Below are positions 50,534-60,139 of a stretch of 64,000 nucleotides of DNA, piece after piece. The notes beneath the pieces are model-generated. The model saw nothing but the letters and a program-made list of their open reading frames with translations. It was not told where the DNA came from and searched no databases. The stretch spans positions 5,718,001 to 5,782,000 of the forward strand of contig NZ_LN831790.1 in NCBI RefSeq assembly GCF_001013905.1. Direction: 5' to 3'. Position numbers and translations under genes: made by a program. Every line of letters starts with the position of its first letter. Position 1 is the stretch's first letter. The DNA is from Streptomyces leeuwenhoekii (GTDB lineage: Bacteria; Actinomycetota; Actinomycetes; Streptomycetales; Streptomycetaceae).

Positions 50534-53500
50534 GTGCGCTACCGCATCCTCGGCACCACTCAGGCAGTCGGCCCCGACGGCACCACCGTCCCGGTCGGCG
50601 GGGCGCGGCTGCGCGCCCTGCTGACCGTGCTCGCCCTGCGGCCCGGCCGCACCGTGCCCGCGGCCCGGCTGGTGGAGGAGGTGTGGGACGGCGCCCCGCC
50701 CGCGGACGCGGTGGGGGCGCTGCAGGCGCTGGTCGGGCGGCTGCGCCGGACGCTCGGCGCCGACGCGGTCGCCTCCGCCGACGGGGGCTACCGGCTCGCC
50801 GCCTCCGCCGACGACGTCGACCTGCACCGCTTCGAGCGGCTGAGCGGCGAGGGCCTGCGCGCCCTGGCCGACGGCGACCCCGCCAAGGCGGCCGAGGTGC
50901 TCGACGACGCCCTCGTCCTGTGGCAGGACCCCGTCCTGGCCGACCTGCCCGACCGCGCCGCCGAGGCGGCCCGCTGGGAGACCCGGCGCCTGGACGCGCT
51001 GCGCGCCCGCCACACCGCCGCGCTCGCCCTCGGCCACGCCGAGGGCGCCCTGCCCGAGCTGACCGCCCTGTGCGACGCCCACCCCCTGGACGAGCCCCTC
51101 CAGGCGCTGCGCCTGCGCGCCCTGCGCGACACCGGCCGCACCGCCGAGGCGCTGGCCGCCTACGAGGACGTACGGCGGCTGCTCGCCGACCGGCTCGGCG
51201 CCGACCCGGGGCCCGCGCTGCGCGCGCTCCACGGCGAGCTGCTCCGGCGGCCCGGCGCCCCGGCCCCGCTCACGCCCCCGCCCGCGCCCGCCCGGGCCGG
51301 CCGCCCGCGCGGCAACCTGCGCGCGCGTCTCACCTCCTTCGTCGGCCGGGACGCCGACATCGAGGTCATCCGGGACGACCTGGCGACCGCCCGGCTCGTC
51401 ACCCTGCTCGGACCGGGCGGAGCCGGCAAGACCCGGCTGTCCCAGGAGGCCGCCGAGGCCGCGGGGGAGGCGGCCCGGGACGGCGTGTGGCTGGCCGAGC
51501 TGGCGCCGCTCGACGACCCGGACGCCGTCCCCGAGGCCGTGCTGACCGCCGTGGGCGCCCGCGAGACCGTGCTGTACGGCGCCGGCGCCGAGGAGATACG
51601 GGCCGTCACCGACCGGACGGGCAACCCCGTCGACCGCCTCGTCGAGCACTGCGGCCGACGCCGCATGCTGATCGTCCTGGACAACTGCGAGCACGTCGTC
51701 GAGGCGGCCGCCCGCCTCACCGAGGAACTGCTCGCCCGCTGCCCGCACCTCACCGTCCTGGCCACCAGCCGCGAACCCCTCGGCGTCCCGGGGGAGCTGC
51801 TGCGCCCGGTGGAGCCGCTGCCCGAACCGGCGGCACTGCGGCTGCTCGCCGACCGGGGCGCCGCCGCCCGGCCCGGCTTCCGCGTCGAGGACGACCCCGG
51901 CGCCTGCGCCGAGATCTGCCGCCGCCTCGACGGCCTGCCCCTGGCCATCGAACTGGCCGCCGCCCGCCTGCGCATGATGACACCGCGCCAGATCGCCGAC
52001 CGGCTCGACGACCGCTTCCGCCTGCTCACCTCCGGCAGCCGCACCCTGCTGCCCCGCCAGCAGACCCTGCGCGCCGTCGTCGACTGGTCCTGGGAACTGC
52101 TCGACGAGGACGAACGGGACGTCCTGGGCCGCCTGTCGGTGTTCGCGGGCGGCTGCGGCCTCGCCGCCGCCGAGGCCGTGTGCGGACCCGCCGCCCTGGA
52201 GGCGCTCGCCTCCCTCGTCGACAAGTCCCTGGTGGTCGCCGCGCCCGCGGGGGACGGCGAGATGCGCTACCGGCTGCTGGAGACCGTCGCCGAGTACGCC
52301 GGCGAGCGGCTCGACGAGGCCGGCGGGCGCCGCGAGGCGGAGCGCGCGCACCTGACGTACTACCGCGAACTGGCCCGCACCAGCGACATGTTGCTGCGCG
52401 GCCCCGGCCAGCTCGCCGCCATCGAGCGGCTGGAGCGGGAGTACGAGAACATCCGCACCGCCCTGCGCCGCGCCGTCGCCGCACGCGACGAGCAGGAGGC
52501 CCTGTGCCTGGCGCTGTCACTGATCTGGTACTGGCAGATGCGCGACCTGAGGATCGAGGCCGGCACCTGGTGCGGCGAGGTGGCCGCCCTCGGGCCCGAC
52601 CCGTTCACCGACCCGGTCCGGCCCGCGCGGCCGGTGTGGGAGCGCTGCACGGCCGCCCCGCCCCCGATGACCGGCGAGGTCCTCGCCGAGGCCCGGCGCG
52701 GCGTCCACCTGGCCCACCTGGCCTGCCTGGACAAGAACCCGGGCGTGCTGCGCTCCCCGGCGGTGCTGGAGAAGCTGCGCACCATCGCCGCCACGTACGA
52801 GCCCGGTCTGCCGCAGACCTGCCGCAGCCCCGGCCTGCTGTGGTTCTTCGCCGTGATGCTCACCGGCGACCTGGAGCGGCTGCGCCTCATCCTGGACGCG
52901 GCCGTGCGCACCTGCCGTACGACGGCGGGCTACGAATGGGAGCTGGCCGGCAGCCTCCAGATGCGCGCCACCGTCCTGGCCAACCGGGCCGACTGGGCGG
53001 GCGACGCGGCACGCGACGCCGACGAGTCGCTGGAGATCTTCCGGCGCCTGGGCGACGCCTGGGGCACGGCCGAGGCGCTGTCCGCGCGCGCCGAGGCCCT
53101 GGAACGCAGGGGCGAGCACCTGCGGGCCGCCGCCGACTACGCCGCCGCCGCGCGGTACGCCGAACGCCTGGGTGCCCACGCCCAGGTGGCGGTCCTCGGC
53201 GCCCGGCGCGGCAGCGCGCTGGTGGACTCCGGCGATCCGGACGAGGCGGAACGGGGCGAGCGCATCCTGCGCGGGGTGATCGAGGAGGCGGCCCGCACCG
53301 GTGACCACGGCGCGCTGCCCGCCGCCCGGCTCTTCCTCGCCGGCCGGCTGAGCATGACGGGGCGGACGGGGGAGGCGCGCGAGCAGGTGCGGCGGCTGCG
53401 CGAGGAGTCCGACACCGCCCGGTTCGCCATCTTCGACGCGTTCGTCCTCGCCTCGGAGGCCTGGCTGGACACCCTGGAGGGCCGCCACGAGGAGTCCTTG

Positions 53501-53821
53501 TCGGCGATCCGCAGGGCACTGGAACAGGCCGACGACCCGTTGTCCACGGCCGTCGCTCCGCAGATGCGTTCCGTCTATCTGACGACCGCCGCGATGGCGC
53601 TGGCCGGCGTGGACGGCGGGCGCCGGGCCGGGGACGCCGCCCGGTGCCTGGGAGCCGCCGCCGCGATGACGCCTCCCGCCCATGTCACCACGGCCCTGGA
53701 GCGGTACTCCCGGGAACGGGCCGTCGCCCGGGTCCGTCAGGCGCTCGGTGACGAGGCGTACGAGGCCGCGTACGCCGAGGGCGGCGGCCTCTCTCCCGAG
53801 GAGGCCGCCGCCCTGGTCTGA
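50534..53821 (+). CDS. Large SARP/AfsR-type regulator (BTAD, NB-ARC, TPR)
   Basis: 1095 residues from GTG 50534 (MRYRILG); ATG 50525 is possible. Residues 1-95 are an OmpR-like winged helix (LRPGRTVPAARLVEEVWDG), about 95-250 the BTAD, then an ATPase with Walker A GPGGAGKTR (about 292-300), Walker B MLIVLDN (about 378-384) and TSREPLGVPGE sensor. A helical TPR-like region follows (about 600-1060). Such proteins activate secondary metabolism or morphological genes. It converges on a DrrAB-type exporter rather than on a biosynthetic cluster. GAGAAT 7 nt before the GTG suggests leaderless mRNA. Confidence 0.92.
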   Translation: MRYRILGTTQAVGPDGTTVPVGGARLRALLTVLALRPGRTVPAARLVEEVWDGAPPADAVGALQALVGRLRRTLGADAVASADGGYRLAASADDVDLHRFERLSGEGLRALADGDPAKAAEVLDDALVLWQDPVLADLPDRAAEAARWETRRLDALRARHTAALALGHAEGALPELTALCDAHPLDEPLQALRLRALRDTGRTAEALAAYEDVRRLLADRLGADPGPALRALHGELLRRPGAPAPLTPPPAPARAGRPRGNLRARLTSFVGRDADIEVIRDDLATARLVTLLGPGGAGKTRLSQEAAEAAGEAARDGVWLAELAPLDDPDAVPEAVLTAVGARETVLYGAGAEEIRAVTDRTGNPVDRLVEHCGRRRMLIVLDNCEHVVEAAARLTEELLARCPHLTVLATSREPLGVPGELLRPVEPLPEPAALRLLADRGAAARPGFRVEDDPGACAEICRRLDGLPLAIELAAARLRMMTPRQIADRLDDRFRLLTSGSRTLLPRQQTLRAVVDWSWELLDEDERDVLGRLSVFAGGCGLAAAEAVCGPAALEALASLVDKSLVVAAPAGDGEMRYRLLETVAEYAGERLDEAGGRREAERAHLTYYRELARTSDMLLRGPGQLAAIERLEREYENIRTALRRAVAARDEQEALCLALSLIWYWQMRDLRIEAGTWCGEVAALGPDPFTDPVRPARPVWERCTAAPPPMTGEVLAEARRGVHLAHLACLDKNPGVLRSPAVLEKLRTIAATYEPGLPQTCRSPGLLWFFAVMLTGDLERLRLILDAAVRTCRTTAGYEWELAGSLQMRATVLANRADWAGDAARDADESLEIFRRLGDAWGTAEALSARAEALERRGEHLRAAADYAAAARYAERLGAHAQVAVLGARRGSALVDSGDPDEAERGERILRGVIEEAARTGDHGALPAARLFLAGRLSMTGRTGEAREQVRRLREESDTARFAIFDAFVLASEAWLDTLEGRHEESLSAIRRALEQADDPLSTAVAPQMRSVYLTTAAMALAGVDGGRRAGDAARCLGAAAAMTPPAHVTTALERYSRERAVARVRQALGDEAYEAAYAEGGGLSPEEAAALV

Positions 53822-53837
53822 CCCGGCCGGCGGGCGG

Positions 53838-54644
53838 TCAGCTCTTGGTGCGGAACTTGTGGACGGCCACCGGCGCCATCACCGCCGTGAGCGCGGCCGA
53901 CCAGGCGAGCGTCAGCCACAGGTCGTGCGCGACCGGGCCGCCGGTCATCAGCCCGCGCGAGGCGTCCGCTAGGGCCGAGACGGGGTTGTAGTCGGTGAAG
54001 GCCCGCAGCCAGCCCGGCATCGAGCTGGGCGGGGCGAAGACGGACGAGCCGAACTGGAGCGGCATCATCACCAGAAAGCCCATCGCCTGCACGGACTGGA
54101 CGTTCTTCATGGTGACGCCGAGGGTGAGGAAGACCCACATCAGGCCGGAACCGAACGCCGCCGCCAGGGCCACGGCGGCCAGCAGACCGCCCCAGTGGGT
54201 GATGTCGAAACCGACCAGGACGCCCACGGCCAGCAGGATCGCCGTCGCGACCAGCATTCGCGCCAGCTCCACCACGATCTTGGCGATCAGCACGGAGCCG
54301 CGCCCGATGGGCAGGGACCTGAAGCGGTCCATGACACCGGAGTTGAAGTCCTGGTTGAAGCCGGTGCCGACGCCCTGGGCCATGGTCAGGCTCATCATGG
54401 CCAGCAGGCCGGGCACCACGTACTGCACGTACTGGTCCTGACCGCCGCCCAGGGCCTGCCCGATGGACCCGCCGAAGACGTACACGAACAGCAGCGTGAA
54501 CACGATCGGCATCAGCACGGCGTCGAACAGGGACTCCGGGTCCTGCCGTATCCACAGCAGGTTGCGGCGCACCAGCGCGCCGGTGTGCCGCAGATGCCCG
54601 CGCAGCGGGATCCGGGCGTCGGGGGTGACGGTGGCGGCGCTCAT
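53838..54644 (-). CDS. ABC-2 type (DrrB-like) transporter permease
   Basis: 268 residues, six helices. Starts with a cytosolic tail, then RNLLWIRQDPESLFDAVLMPIVF-like DrrB entry (split: RNLLWIRQDPESLFD), QYVVPGLLAMMSLTMAQGVG, and YNPVSALADASRG near the end. ATG 54644 overlaps the ATPase stop (ATGA). With the ATPase it should export a drug or lipid. Confidence 0.92.
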   Translation of the reverse strand: MSAATVTPDARIPLRGHLRHTGALVRRNLLWIRQDPESLFDAVLMPIVFTLLFVYVFGGSIGQALGGGQDQYVQYVVPGLLAMMSLTMAQGVGTGFNQDFNSGVMDRFRSLPIGRGSVLIAKIVVELARMLVATAILLAVGVLVGFDITHWGGLLAAVALAAAFGSGLMWVFLTLGVTMKNVQSVQAMGFLVMMPLQFGSSVFAPPSSMPGWLRAFTDYNPVSALADASRGLMTGGPVAHDLWLTLAWSAALTAVMAPVAVHKFRTKS

Positions 54645-55666
54645 ACGGCGACCTCCTCGCGGGCGTCGGCGGGCACGGCGTCCTGCGGGGCACTGGCGCG
54701 GTGGCCGGTGAGGGACAGGAACACCTCGTCCAGGCTGGGCAGTTCGGTGGTGACGGCGGCGAGGGTGATGCCGTGCGCGGTCACCGCGCCGATCACGGCG
54801 GTCAGTTGCTCGTCGCTGAGGACGGGCACCAGCACGGAGCCGTGCTCGGGGTCCACGGTGGCGGTGGCGAGCCCGGTGATGCCCAGCCCGTCCAGGAAGG
54901 CGGCGAGCGGCCGCAGGCGCAGCGGGTCGGCCGGGCGTATCCGCAGGGTGCGCCCGCCCACCTTGGCCTTCAGCTCCTCGATGCGGCCGCCGGCGATGAC
55001 CTTGCCCCGGTCGACGACGGTCAGCTCGGAGGCGAGCTGCTCGGCCTCCTCCATGTACTGGGTGGTCAGCAGGACGGTCACCCCGTCCCCGACCATCCGC
55101 TGCACCTCGTCCCACACCTCGTTGCGGGTGCGCGGGTCCAGGCCGGTGGTCGGCTCGTCCAGGAAGAGGACGGCGGGCCGTCCGATCATGGAGGCGGCGA
55201 GGTCCAGGCGGCGCCGCATGCCGCCGGAGTAGGTCCCCGCGGGCCGCCGGGCGGCCTCGGTCAGCGAGAACCGCTCCAGCATCTCGTCGGCCCGCGCCCG
55301 TGCCGCCCTGCGGGGCAGGTCCAGGAGCCGGCCGATCATGTAGAGGTTCTCCCAGCCCGGGAGCTTCTCGTCCACCGAGGCGTACTGGCCGGTGAGCCCG
55401 ATCACCCGGCGCAGTTGCCGGGGCTGCCGCACGACGTCGTAGCCGGCGACGACGGCCTGCCCGGCGTCGGGGGTGACGAGGGTGGAGAGGATGCGCACGA
55501 GGGTGGTCTTGCCGGCGCCGTTCGGTCCGAGCACACCCATCACGGTGCCCTCGCGGACGTCCAGGTCGACGCCGTCCAGCGCCTTGGTCCGGCCGTAGTG
55601 CTTGACCAGCCCCCGCACGGTGACCGCGCTCTTCGCGGCCTCGGGGTAGTCGTCGATTCGCGTCAT
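54641..55666 (-). CDS. Daunorubicin-resistance-type (DrrA) ABC exporter ATPase
   Basis: 341 residues. Walker A GPNGAGKTT (about 47-55), signature YSGGMRRRLDLA (about 145-156), Walker B VLFLDEPTTGLD (about 165-176) and the DrrA C-terminal domain ending PSLDEVFLSLTGHRA. Coupled to the permease gene. Convergent with the SARP gene, so control by that regulator cannot be assumed. Confidence 0.94.
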   Translation of the reverse strand: MTRIDDYPEAAKSAVTVRGLVKHYGRTKALDGVDLDVREGTVMGVLGPNGAGKTTLVRILSTLVTPDAGQAVVAGYDVVRQPRQLRRVIGLTGQYASVDEKLPGWENLYMIGRLLDLPRRAARARADEMLERFSLTEAARRPAGTYSGGMRRRLDLAASMIGRPAVLFLDEPTTGLDPRTRNEVWDEVQRMVGDGVTVLLTTQYMEEAEQLASELTVVDRGKVIAGGRIEELKAKVGGRTLRIRPADPLRLRPLAAFLDGLGITGLATATVDPEHGSVLVPVLSDEQLTAVIGAVTAHGITLAAVTTELPSLDEVFLSLTGHRASAPQDAVPADAREEVAV

Positions 55667-55764
55667 ACCGAAGACGGTCCCAGCCCTCGCCGACAGACCG
55701 CCTACAGATCACCGACAGACGGCCGGCCCCGCCGACACTGCGCCGACGCCCCGTGTCCCGCCCG

Positions 55765-55809
55765 AAAAAAAGGGGCAGCCCGCCGACGGGGGAAGATCGG
55801 CGGGCTGCC
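55765..55809 (-). terminator. Intrinsic terminator with U tract after panB
   Basis: On the minus strand a 13-bp perfect stem (arms 55809-55797 and 55786-55774, ggcagcccgccga) is followed by CCC and then seven T (55771-55765). A true stem plus U tract is uncommon in this high-GC genome. Confidence 0.92.
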
Positions 55810-55843
55810 GTGGTGCGGCAGTGGCTCGGCGGGCCCGTGGGCC

Positions 55844-56710
55844 TCAGTGGACGGAGTGCTCCTCCTGCGGGAACGTTCCGCCGACGACGTCCTGCGCGAA
55901 CGCCTTCGCCGCGTCACCCATGACCTGACGCAGGTCGGCGTACTTCTTCACGAACTTCGGCACCCGGCCGCCGGTCAGCCCGAGCATGTCGGTCCACACC
56001 AGCACCTGAGCGTCGGTCTCGGGCCCGGCGCCGATGCCGACCGTCGGGATGTGCAGGGTCCGCGTCACCTCGGCCGCGAGCTCGGCCGGCACCAGCTCCA
56101 GCACCACGGCGAAGGCGCCGGCGTCCTGCACGGCCTTGGCGTCCCGCAGCAACTGCTGGGCCGCCTCCTCGCCGCGCCCCTGCACGCGGTACCCCATGGC
56201 GTGGACGGACTGCGGGGTGAGCCCGATGTGCGCCATCACCGGGATGCCGGACTCCACCAGCAGCTCGATCTGCCGGTGCGAGCGCTCGCCGCCCTCCAGC
56301 TTCACGGCGCCCACGCCCGCCTCCTTCACCAGCCGGGTCGCCGAGCGCAGCGCCTGCACCGGCCCCTCCTGGTACGAGCCGAAGGGCAGGTCGGCGACGA
56401 TCAGGGCGCGGTGGGTGCCCCGCACGACCGCCGCCGACAGCATGGTCATCTCGTCGAGGGTGACGGGCACGGTGGTGTCGTACCCGAGGTGGCAGTTGCC
56501 CGCGGAGTCGCCGACCAGCATGACCGGGATGCCGGCCTCGTCGAACACGGACGCGGTCATCGCGTCGTACGCGGTGAGCATCGGCCACTTCTCGCCGCGC
56601 TCCTTGGCGGCGGCGATGTCGCGGACGGTGATGCGGCGGGTGCCCTTGCCGCCGTACAGCGCCTTGCTGCCGTCGGCGGACTGGTTGCGGGCAGCCGGAA
56701 GCTGCGTCAT
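55844..56710 (-). CDS. panB: 3-methyl-2-oxobutanoate hydroxymethyltransferase
   Basis: 288 residues. Family motifs: [35 protein letters not shown] (metal-binding Asp), [37 protein letters not shown] region (here [20 protein letters not shown], catalytic Glu in VLELVP) and [21 protein letters not shown] (split). It makes ketopantoate from 2-oxoisovalerate and methylene-THF, the first pantothenate/CoA step. ATG 56710 with GAAGGAG. The 306 bp upstream to the next gene contain only promoter-like sequence. Confidence 0.96.
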   Translation of the reverse strand: MTQLPAARNQSADGSKALYGGKGTRRITVRDIAAAKERGEKWPMLTAYDAMTASVFDEAGIPVMLVGDSAGNCHLGYDTTVPVTLDEMTMLSAAVVRGTHRALIVADLPFGSYQEGPVQALRSATRLVKEAGVGAVKLEGGERSHRQIELLVESGIPVMAHIGLTPQSVHAMGYRVQGRGEEAAQQLLRDAKAVQDAGAFAVVLELVPAELAAEVTRTLHIPTVGIGAGPETDAQVLVWTDMLGLTGGRVPKFVKKYADLRQVMGDAAKAFAQDVVGGTFPQEEHSVH

Positions 56711-57016
56711 TGCAACGGCTCCTTCGTGTCATCTCGAGGCGCCCTGACGGCGTCCCCGGATCCCCTCCATGGTGGCACTTCGGGTCGGCGAGGGCCAGAG
56801 CGCCCCCCGGGTCCGGGCCGGTGTCCCGGCCCCGCGAATGTGCGCGTTTCGTCACAAGCGCCACGCCTGCCGTCCCCGGGTGCAACTCCGCGCACCGGCA
56901 TCCACGTCCTCGTGCCCGTACGGCCGTCATGGGACGGCAGGAACGAAGCCGATCATCCCCTAGGGTCTTGTGGCACGGGGGGCGACGGAGTGCACGGCAG
57001 GCAGTGAGGCGACGGT

Positions 57017-58069
57017 ATGGCGCAGCAGGCGTACATGACGGAGACGGACAACGGCGGCCCGGGACCCGAGCGCCGCGGCACCCGGATTCGACGCCTGTTC
57101 GAGCGGCTGGCCGCGGGCTGGCGCGGCGACCGGCGGATCTGGCGCCGCGGCCTGTTCACCGCCCTGGTGGCCCTCCTCCTGTCGGCCGTCATGGCGGCGC
57201 ACTCCCACATCCCCAACGCCGTCGGCAACCTCGGCAGCCTGACCGAGACCTTCCTGCCGTGGCTGGGCCTGTTCGTCCCCGTACTGCTCGCCGTCGCCCT
57301 GCTGCGGCGGTCGGCGACGGCGCTGATCGCGGTCCTGGTCCCGGCGATCGTGTGGCTGAACCTCTTCGGCGGCCTGCTCACCGACAAGGCCGGCGCCGGC
57401 GGCGACCTGACGGTGGCCACGCACAACGTCAACGCGGGCAACGCCGACCCCGCCGGTACGGCCCGGTCGGTGGCCGCCTCCGGCGCGGACGTGCTCGCGC
57501 TGGAGGAGCTGAAGGCGTCCGCGGTCGCCACCTACGAGGACGCGCTGGCGCCGACGTACAAGTACCACGCGGTGGTCGGCACCGTCGGGCTGTGGAGCAA
57601 GTACCCGATGAGCGACGTCGACGCGGTCGACATCCGCCTGGGCTGGAAGCGCGCGATGCGCGCCACCGTGACCACGCCCGAGGGGCCGGTCGCCGTGTAC
57701 GTCGCCCACCTGCCCTCGGTCCGCGTGAAGCTGGAGGCCGGGTTCACCGCCCGGCAGCGGGACAAGAGCGCCGACGCGCTGGGCGAGGCCATCGCCGACG
57801 AGCAACTGGAGAAGAAGATCCTCCTCGGCGACCTCAACGGGACCATGAACGACCGCGCGCTGAACGCGATCACCTCCCAGATGCGCTCCACGCAGGGCGC
57901 GGTGGGCGACGGCTTCGGCTTCAGCTGGCCGGCGTCGTTCCCGATGGCCCGGATCGACCAGATCCTCGTCACGGGGGTCGAACCGGAGACCAGTTGGACC
58001 CTGCCGGCCACCGGCAGCGATCACCTCCCGGTCGCCGCCCGTGTGAAGGTCGACACATCCGCTCCCTGA
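57017..58069 (+). CDS. Membrane-anchored endonuclease/exonuclease/phosphatase-family protein
   Basis: 350 residues. Three helices at about 47-65, 75-95 and 98-118 precede an EEP domain facing outward: VATHNVNAGNAD (about 133-144), LALEEL (Glu), LLGDLNGTMND (about 272-282) and GSDHLPV (about 335-341). Such actinobacterial proteins may be phospholipases or surface nucleases. ATG 57017; TAGGGT at 56961-56966 could be its -10. Confidence 0.88.
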   Translation: MAQQAYMTETDNGGPGPERRGTRIRRLFERLAAGWRGDRRIWRRGLFTALVALLLSAVMAAHSHIPNAVGNLGSLTETFLPWLGLFVPVLLAVALLRRSATALIAVLVPAIVWLNLFGGLLTDKAGAGGDLTVATHNVNAGNADPAGTARSVAASGADVLALEELKASAVATYEDALAPTYKYHAVVGTVGLWSKYPMSDVDAVDIRLGWKRAMRATVTTPEGPVAVYVAHLPSVRVKLEAGFTARQRDKSADALGEAIADEQLEKKILLGDLNGTMNDRALNAITSQMRSTQGAVGDGFGFSWPASFPMARIDQILVTGVEPETSWTLPATGSDHLPVAARVKVDTSAP

Positions 58070-58147
58070 AACCCCAGGTCACCCCCGGTTCGGTGGCCCC
58101 CGGCCACCGCGCCGTAACCTGGCGGAATACTCGCCCTGAGAGGCTTT

Positions 58148-58176
58148 GTTCCGTACTGGAACATACGAAGTACGGA
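58148..58176. promoter_or_regulatory. Compound dyad operator before the MFS gene
   Basis: Two overlapping inverted repeats: GTTCC-gtact-GGAAC (58148-58162) and TCCGTACT...AGTACGGA (58150-58176, 8-bp arms, 11-nt centre). It lies 29 nt before the MFS start codon. Size and symmetry fit a TetR-family repressor; the only candidate nearby is the truncated TetR at 59.6-60.1 kb, so its regulator may be elsewhere. Confidence 0.62.
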
Positions 58177-58204
58177 CCTCCGCTCTCGAAAGGCACCCCC
58201 CTTC

Positions 58205-59419
58205 ATGCCCCTGGCCCTGCTCGCCCTTGCCGTGGGCGCCTTCGGCATCGGTACCACCGAGTTCGTGATGATGGGCCTGCTGCCCGACGTCGCGGACGAC
58301 CTGCACATCTCGATCCCCACCGCCGGCCATCTGGTCTCGGCGTACGCGCTGGGTGTCGTCATCGGCGCCCCGCTGCTCGCGGCGGCCACCGCCCGGCTGT
58401 CCCGGCGGACGGTCCTCATCGGCCTGATGGTCCTGTTCGTGGCCGGCAACGCCCTGTCCGCCCTCGCCCCCGGCCACCACTCCCTGCTCGCCGCCCGCTT
58501 CCTCAGCGGCCTGCCGCACGGTGCCTTCTTCGGCGTCGGCGCCGTCGTCGCCACCACCATGGTCGCGCCGGAACGCAAGGCCCGCTCCGTCTCCCTGATG
58601 TTCCTCGGCCTGACCGTCGCCAACATCGCGGGCGTACCGGCCGCCACGCTCATGGGCCAGCACCTCGGCTGGCGGGCGACGTTCCTCGGCGTCAGCGCGA
58701 TCGGCCTGGCGGCGATAGCGGCCCTGGCGCTGCTCGTGCCGCGCGACCGCGCGGACGCCTCCGCGACGGGCGTGCGCGGCGAACTGGCCGCCCTGCGCTC
58801 CCTCCCCGTCTGGCTGGCCCTCGCCACCACCGTCGCGGGCTTCGGCGCGCTCTTCTCGGCGTACAGCTACATCACGCCGATGCTCACGGACACCGCCGGG
58901 TTCGCCGACGCCAGCGTGACCCTGCTGCTGGCCCTGTTCGGCGTGGGCGCCACCGCGGGCAACCTGCTGGGCGGCCGGCTCGCCGACCACTCCCTGCGGG
59001 CCACGCTCTTCGGCGGCCTGGTCTCGCTGCTGGCCGTCCTGGCCCTCTTCCCCCTCCTCATGCGCACGGAGGCCGGCGCGGCCGTGGCGGTGGCCCTGCT
59101 CGGCATGGCCGCCTTCGTCACCGGCTCCCCGCTCCAGCTGATGGTCATGGAGAAGGCCGCCGCGGCCCCCTCCCTGGCCTCCTCCGCCAACCAGGCCGCC
59201 TTCAACCTGGCCAACGCGGGCGGCGCCTGGATCGGCGGCCTCGCGCTGGCGGCCGGCTTCGGCGTCACCTCCCCCGCCGTCGCCGGCGCCGCCCTCGCGG
59301 CCCTCGGCCTGGCGGTGGCCGCCGTGGCCTACGCCGTCGACCGCCGGGCCCCGCGCCCGGTCCGGGAGCGCGTGGTGACCGGCCACGTACCGGAGGTCTC
59401 CGCGACCGCACGCCGCTGA
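58205..59419 (+). CDS. MFS transporter, AraJ/CmlR-like
   Basis: 404 residues, 12 helices. N terminus MPLALLALAVGAFGIGTTEF, then FVMMGLLPDVADDLHIS as in AraJ and actinomycete chloramphenicol exporters. FLSGLPHGAFFGVGAVVAT and GNLLGGRLADHSLR (loop 8-9) follow. It likely exports drugs or sugars. ATG 58205 with GAAAGG 10 nt upstream. Confidence 0.89.
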   Translation: MPLALLALAVGAFGIGTTEFVMMGLLPDVADDLHISIPTAGHLVSAYALGVVIGAPLLAAATARLSRRTVLIGLMVLFVAGNALSALAPGHHSLLAARFLSGLPHGAFFGVGAVVATTMVAPERKARSVSLMFLGLTVANIAGVPAATLMGQHLGWRATFLGVSAIGLAAIAALALLVPRDRADASATGVRGELAALRSLPVWLALATTVAGFGALFSAYSYITPMLTDTAGFADASVTLLLALFGVGATAGNLLGGRLADHSLRATLFGGLVSLLAVLALFPLLMRTEAGAAVAVALLGMAAFVTGSPLQLMVMEKAAAAPSLASSANQAAFNLANAGGAWIGGLALAAGFGVTSPAVAGAALAALGLAVAAVAYAVDRRAPRPVRERVVTGHVPEVSATARR

Positions 59420-59531
59420 GGCACCGGCCTCCGGGGCACCGGCCGGGGCGTCCGGGCCCCGCCGGGGTCCGCCCCGCCGGCGCCCCGGCCGCGGGGGCGG
59501 ACCCCGGCGCCGTGGCCGGGGCGACGGCGGT

Positions 59532-59638
59532 TCAGGGGGGCAGCACGACGCGGCCGAAGACCTCGCCCGCGTCCATCGCCCGGTGGGCCCGGGCCGCCTC
59601 GGACAGGGGCAGCACCTCGTGCACGACCGTGCGCAGCC
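59532..59638 (-). pseudogene. 3' remnant of a quinone/alcohol-dehydrogenase-type oxidoreductase
   Basis: On the minus strand the last 35 codons read WLRTVVHEVLPLSEAARAHR, then AMDAGEVFGRVVLPP and stop. This is the standard C terminus of MDR/zinc-type NADP oxidoreductases, where the ARAHRAM-x-x-GxxxGKVVL pattern is diagnostic. The remaining roughly 300 codons are absent: homology ends abruptly at about 59638, where a TetR remnant on the other strand begins. Confidence 0.82.
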
Positions 59639-60091
59639 AAGCGGGACCTGGTCGAGGCCGCCTTCGCCGACCAGCGGCACATCTGCCGCACCGCCGTCCG
59701 CGACGCCCTCGCGGACCCGGACCCCTGGCGCGGCTTCCGGAGCCTCATCGAGCGGGTCCGCGAACTGCACGCCCGCAGCCCCGGGTTCGCCGACGCCTTC
59801 ATGACGGCGTTCCCCGAGGCCGCCGACTGCGCCGCCGACCGGGAACGGAGCCACGCCGCGGTCACCGAACTGGCCCGCCGCGCCCGGCGGACCGGCGAGC
59901 TGCGGGCCGGCTTCGTCGTGGACGACCTGATCCTGATGCTCACCGCCCACCGGGGCGTCCAGGACCTGCCGCCCGCCGACCGGCTCACGGCCTCCAGCCG
60001 CTTCGCCGCCTACATGATCGAGGCGTTCCGCGCCCTGCCGGGCACGGAACCACGGCCGCCGCTGCCCTCGGCGCCTCGCCTGCGGCCGTGA
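59639..60091 (+). pseudogene. TetR-family regulator lacking its DNA-binding domain
   Basis: From 59639 the plus strand reads KRDLVEAAFADQRHICRTAV and on to FMTAFPEAAD, HAAVTELARRARRTGEL, LMLTAHRGVQ and stop at 60091. KRDLVEAAF is the position just after the TetR HTH (family: HFPSKRDLVEA). The HTH is missing and no start codon fits, except ATG 59801 which would give 96 residues of ligand domain only. Together with the neighbour it records deletion of the whole divergent promoter region. Confidence 0.85.
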
Positions 60092-60102
60092 GGGGGAACG
60101 GC

Positions 60103-60136
60103 GACGGGGCCGGCGGACCCGCCCGCCGACCCCGTC
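60103..60136. terminator. Bidirectional hairpin terminator
   Basis: gacggggccggcgg (60103-60116) pairs with ccgccgaccccgtc (60123-60136) around a 6-nt loop with one mismatch. It lies between the TetR remnant and the convergent glnA2 stop. Confidence 0.75.
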
Positions 60137-60139
60137 CGC

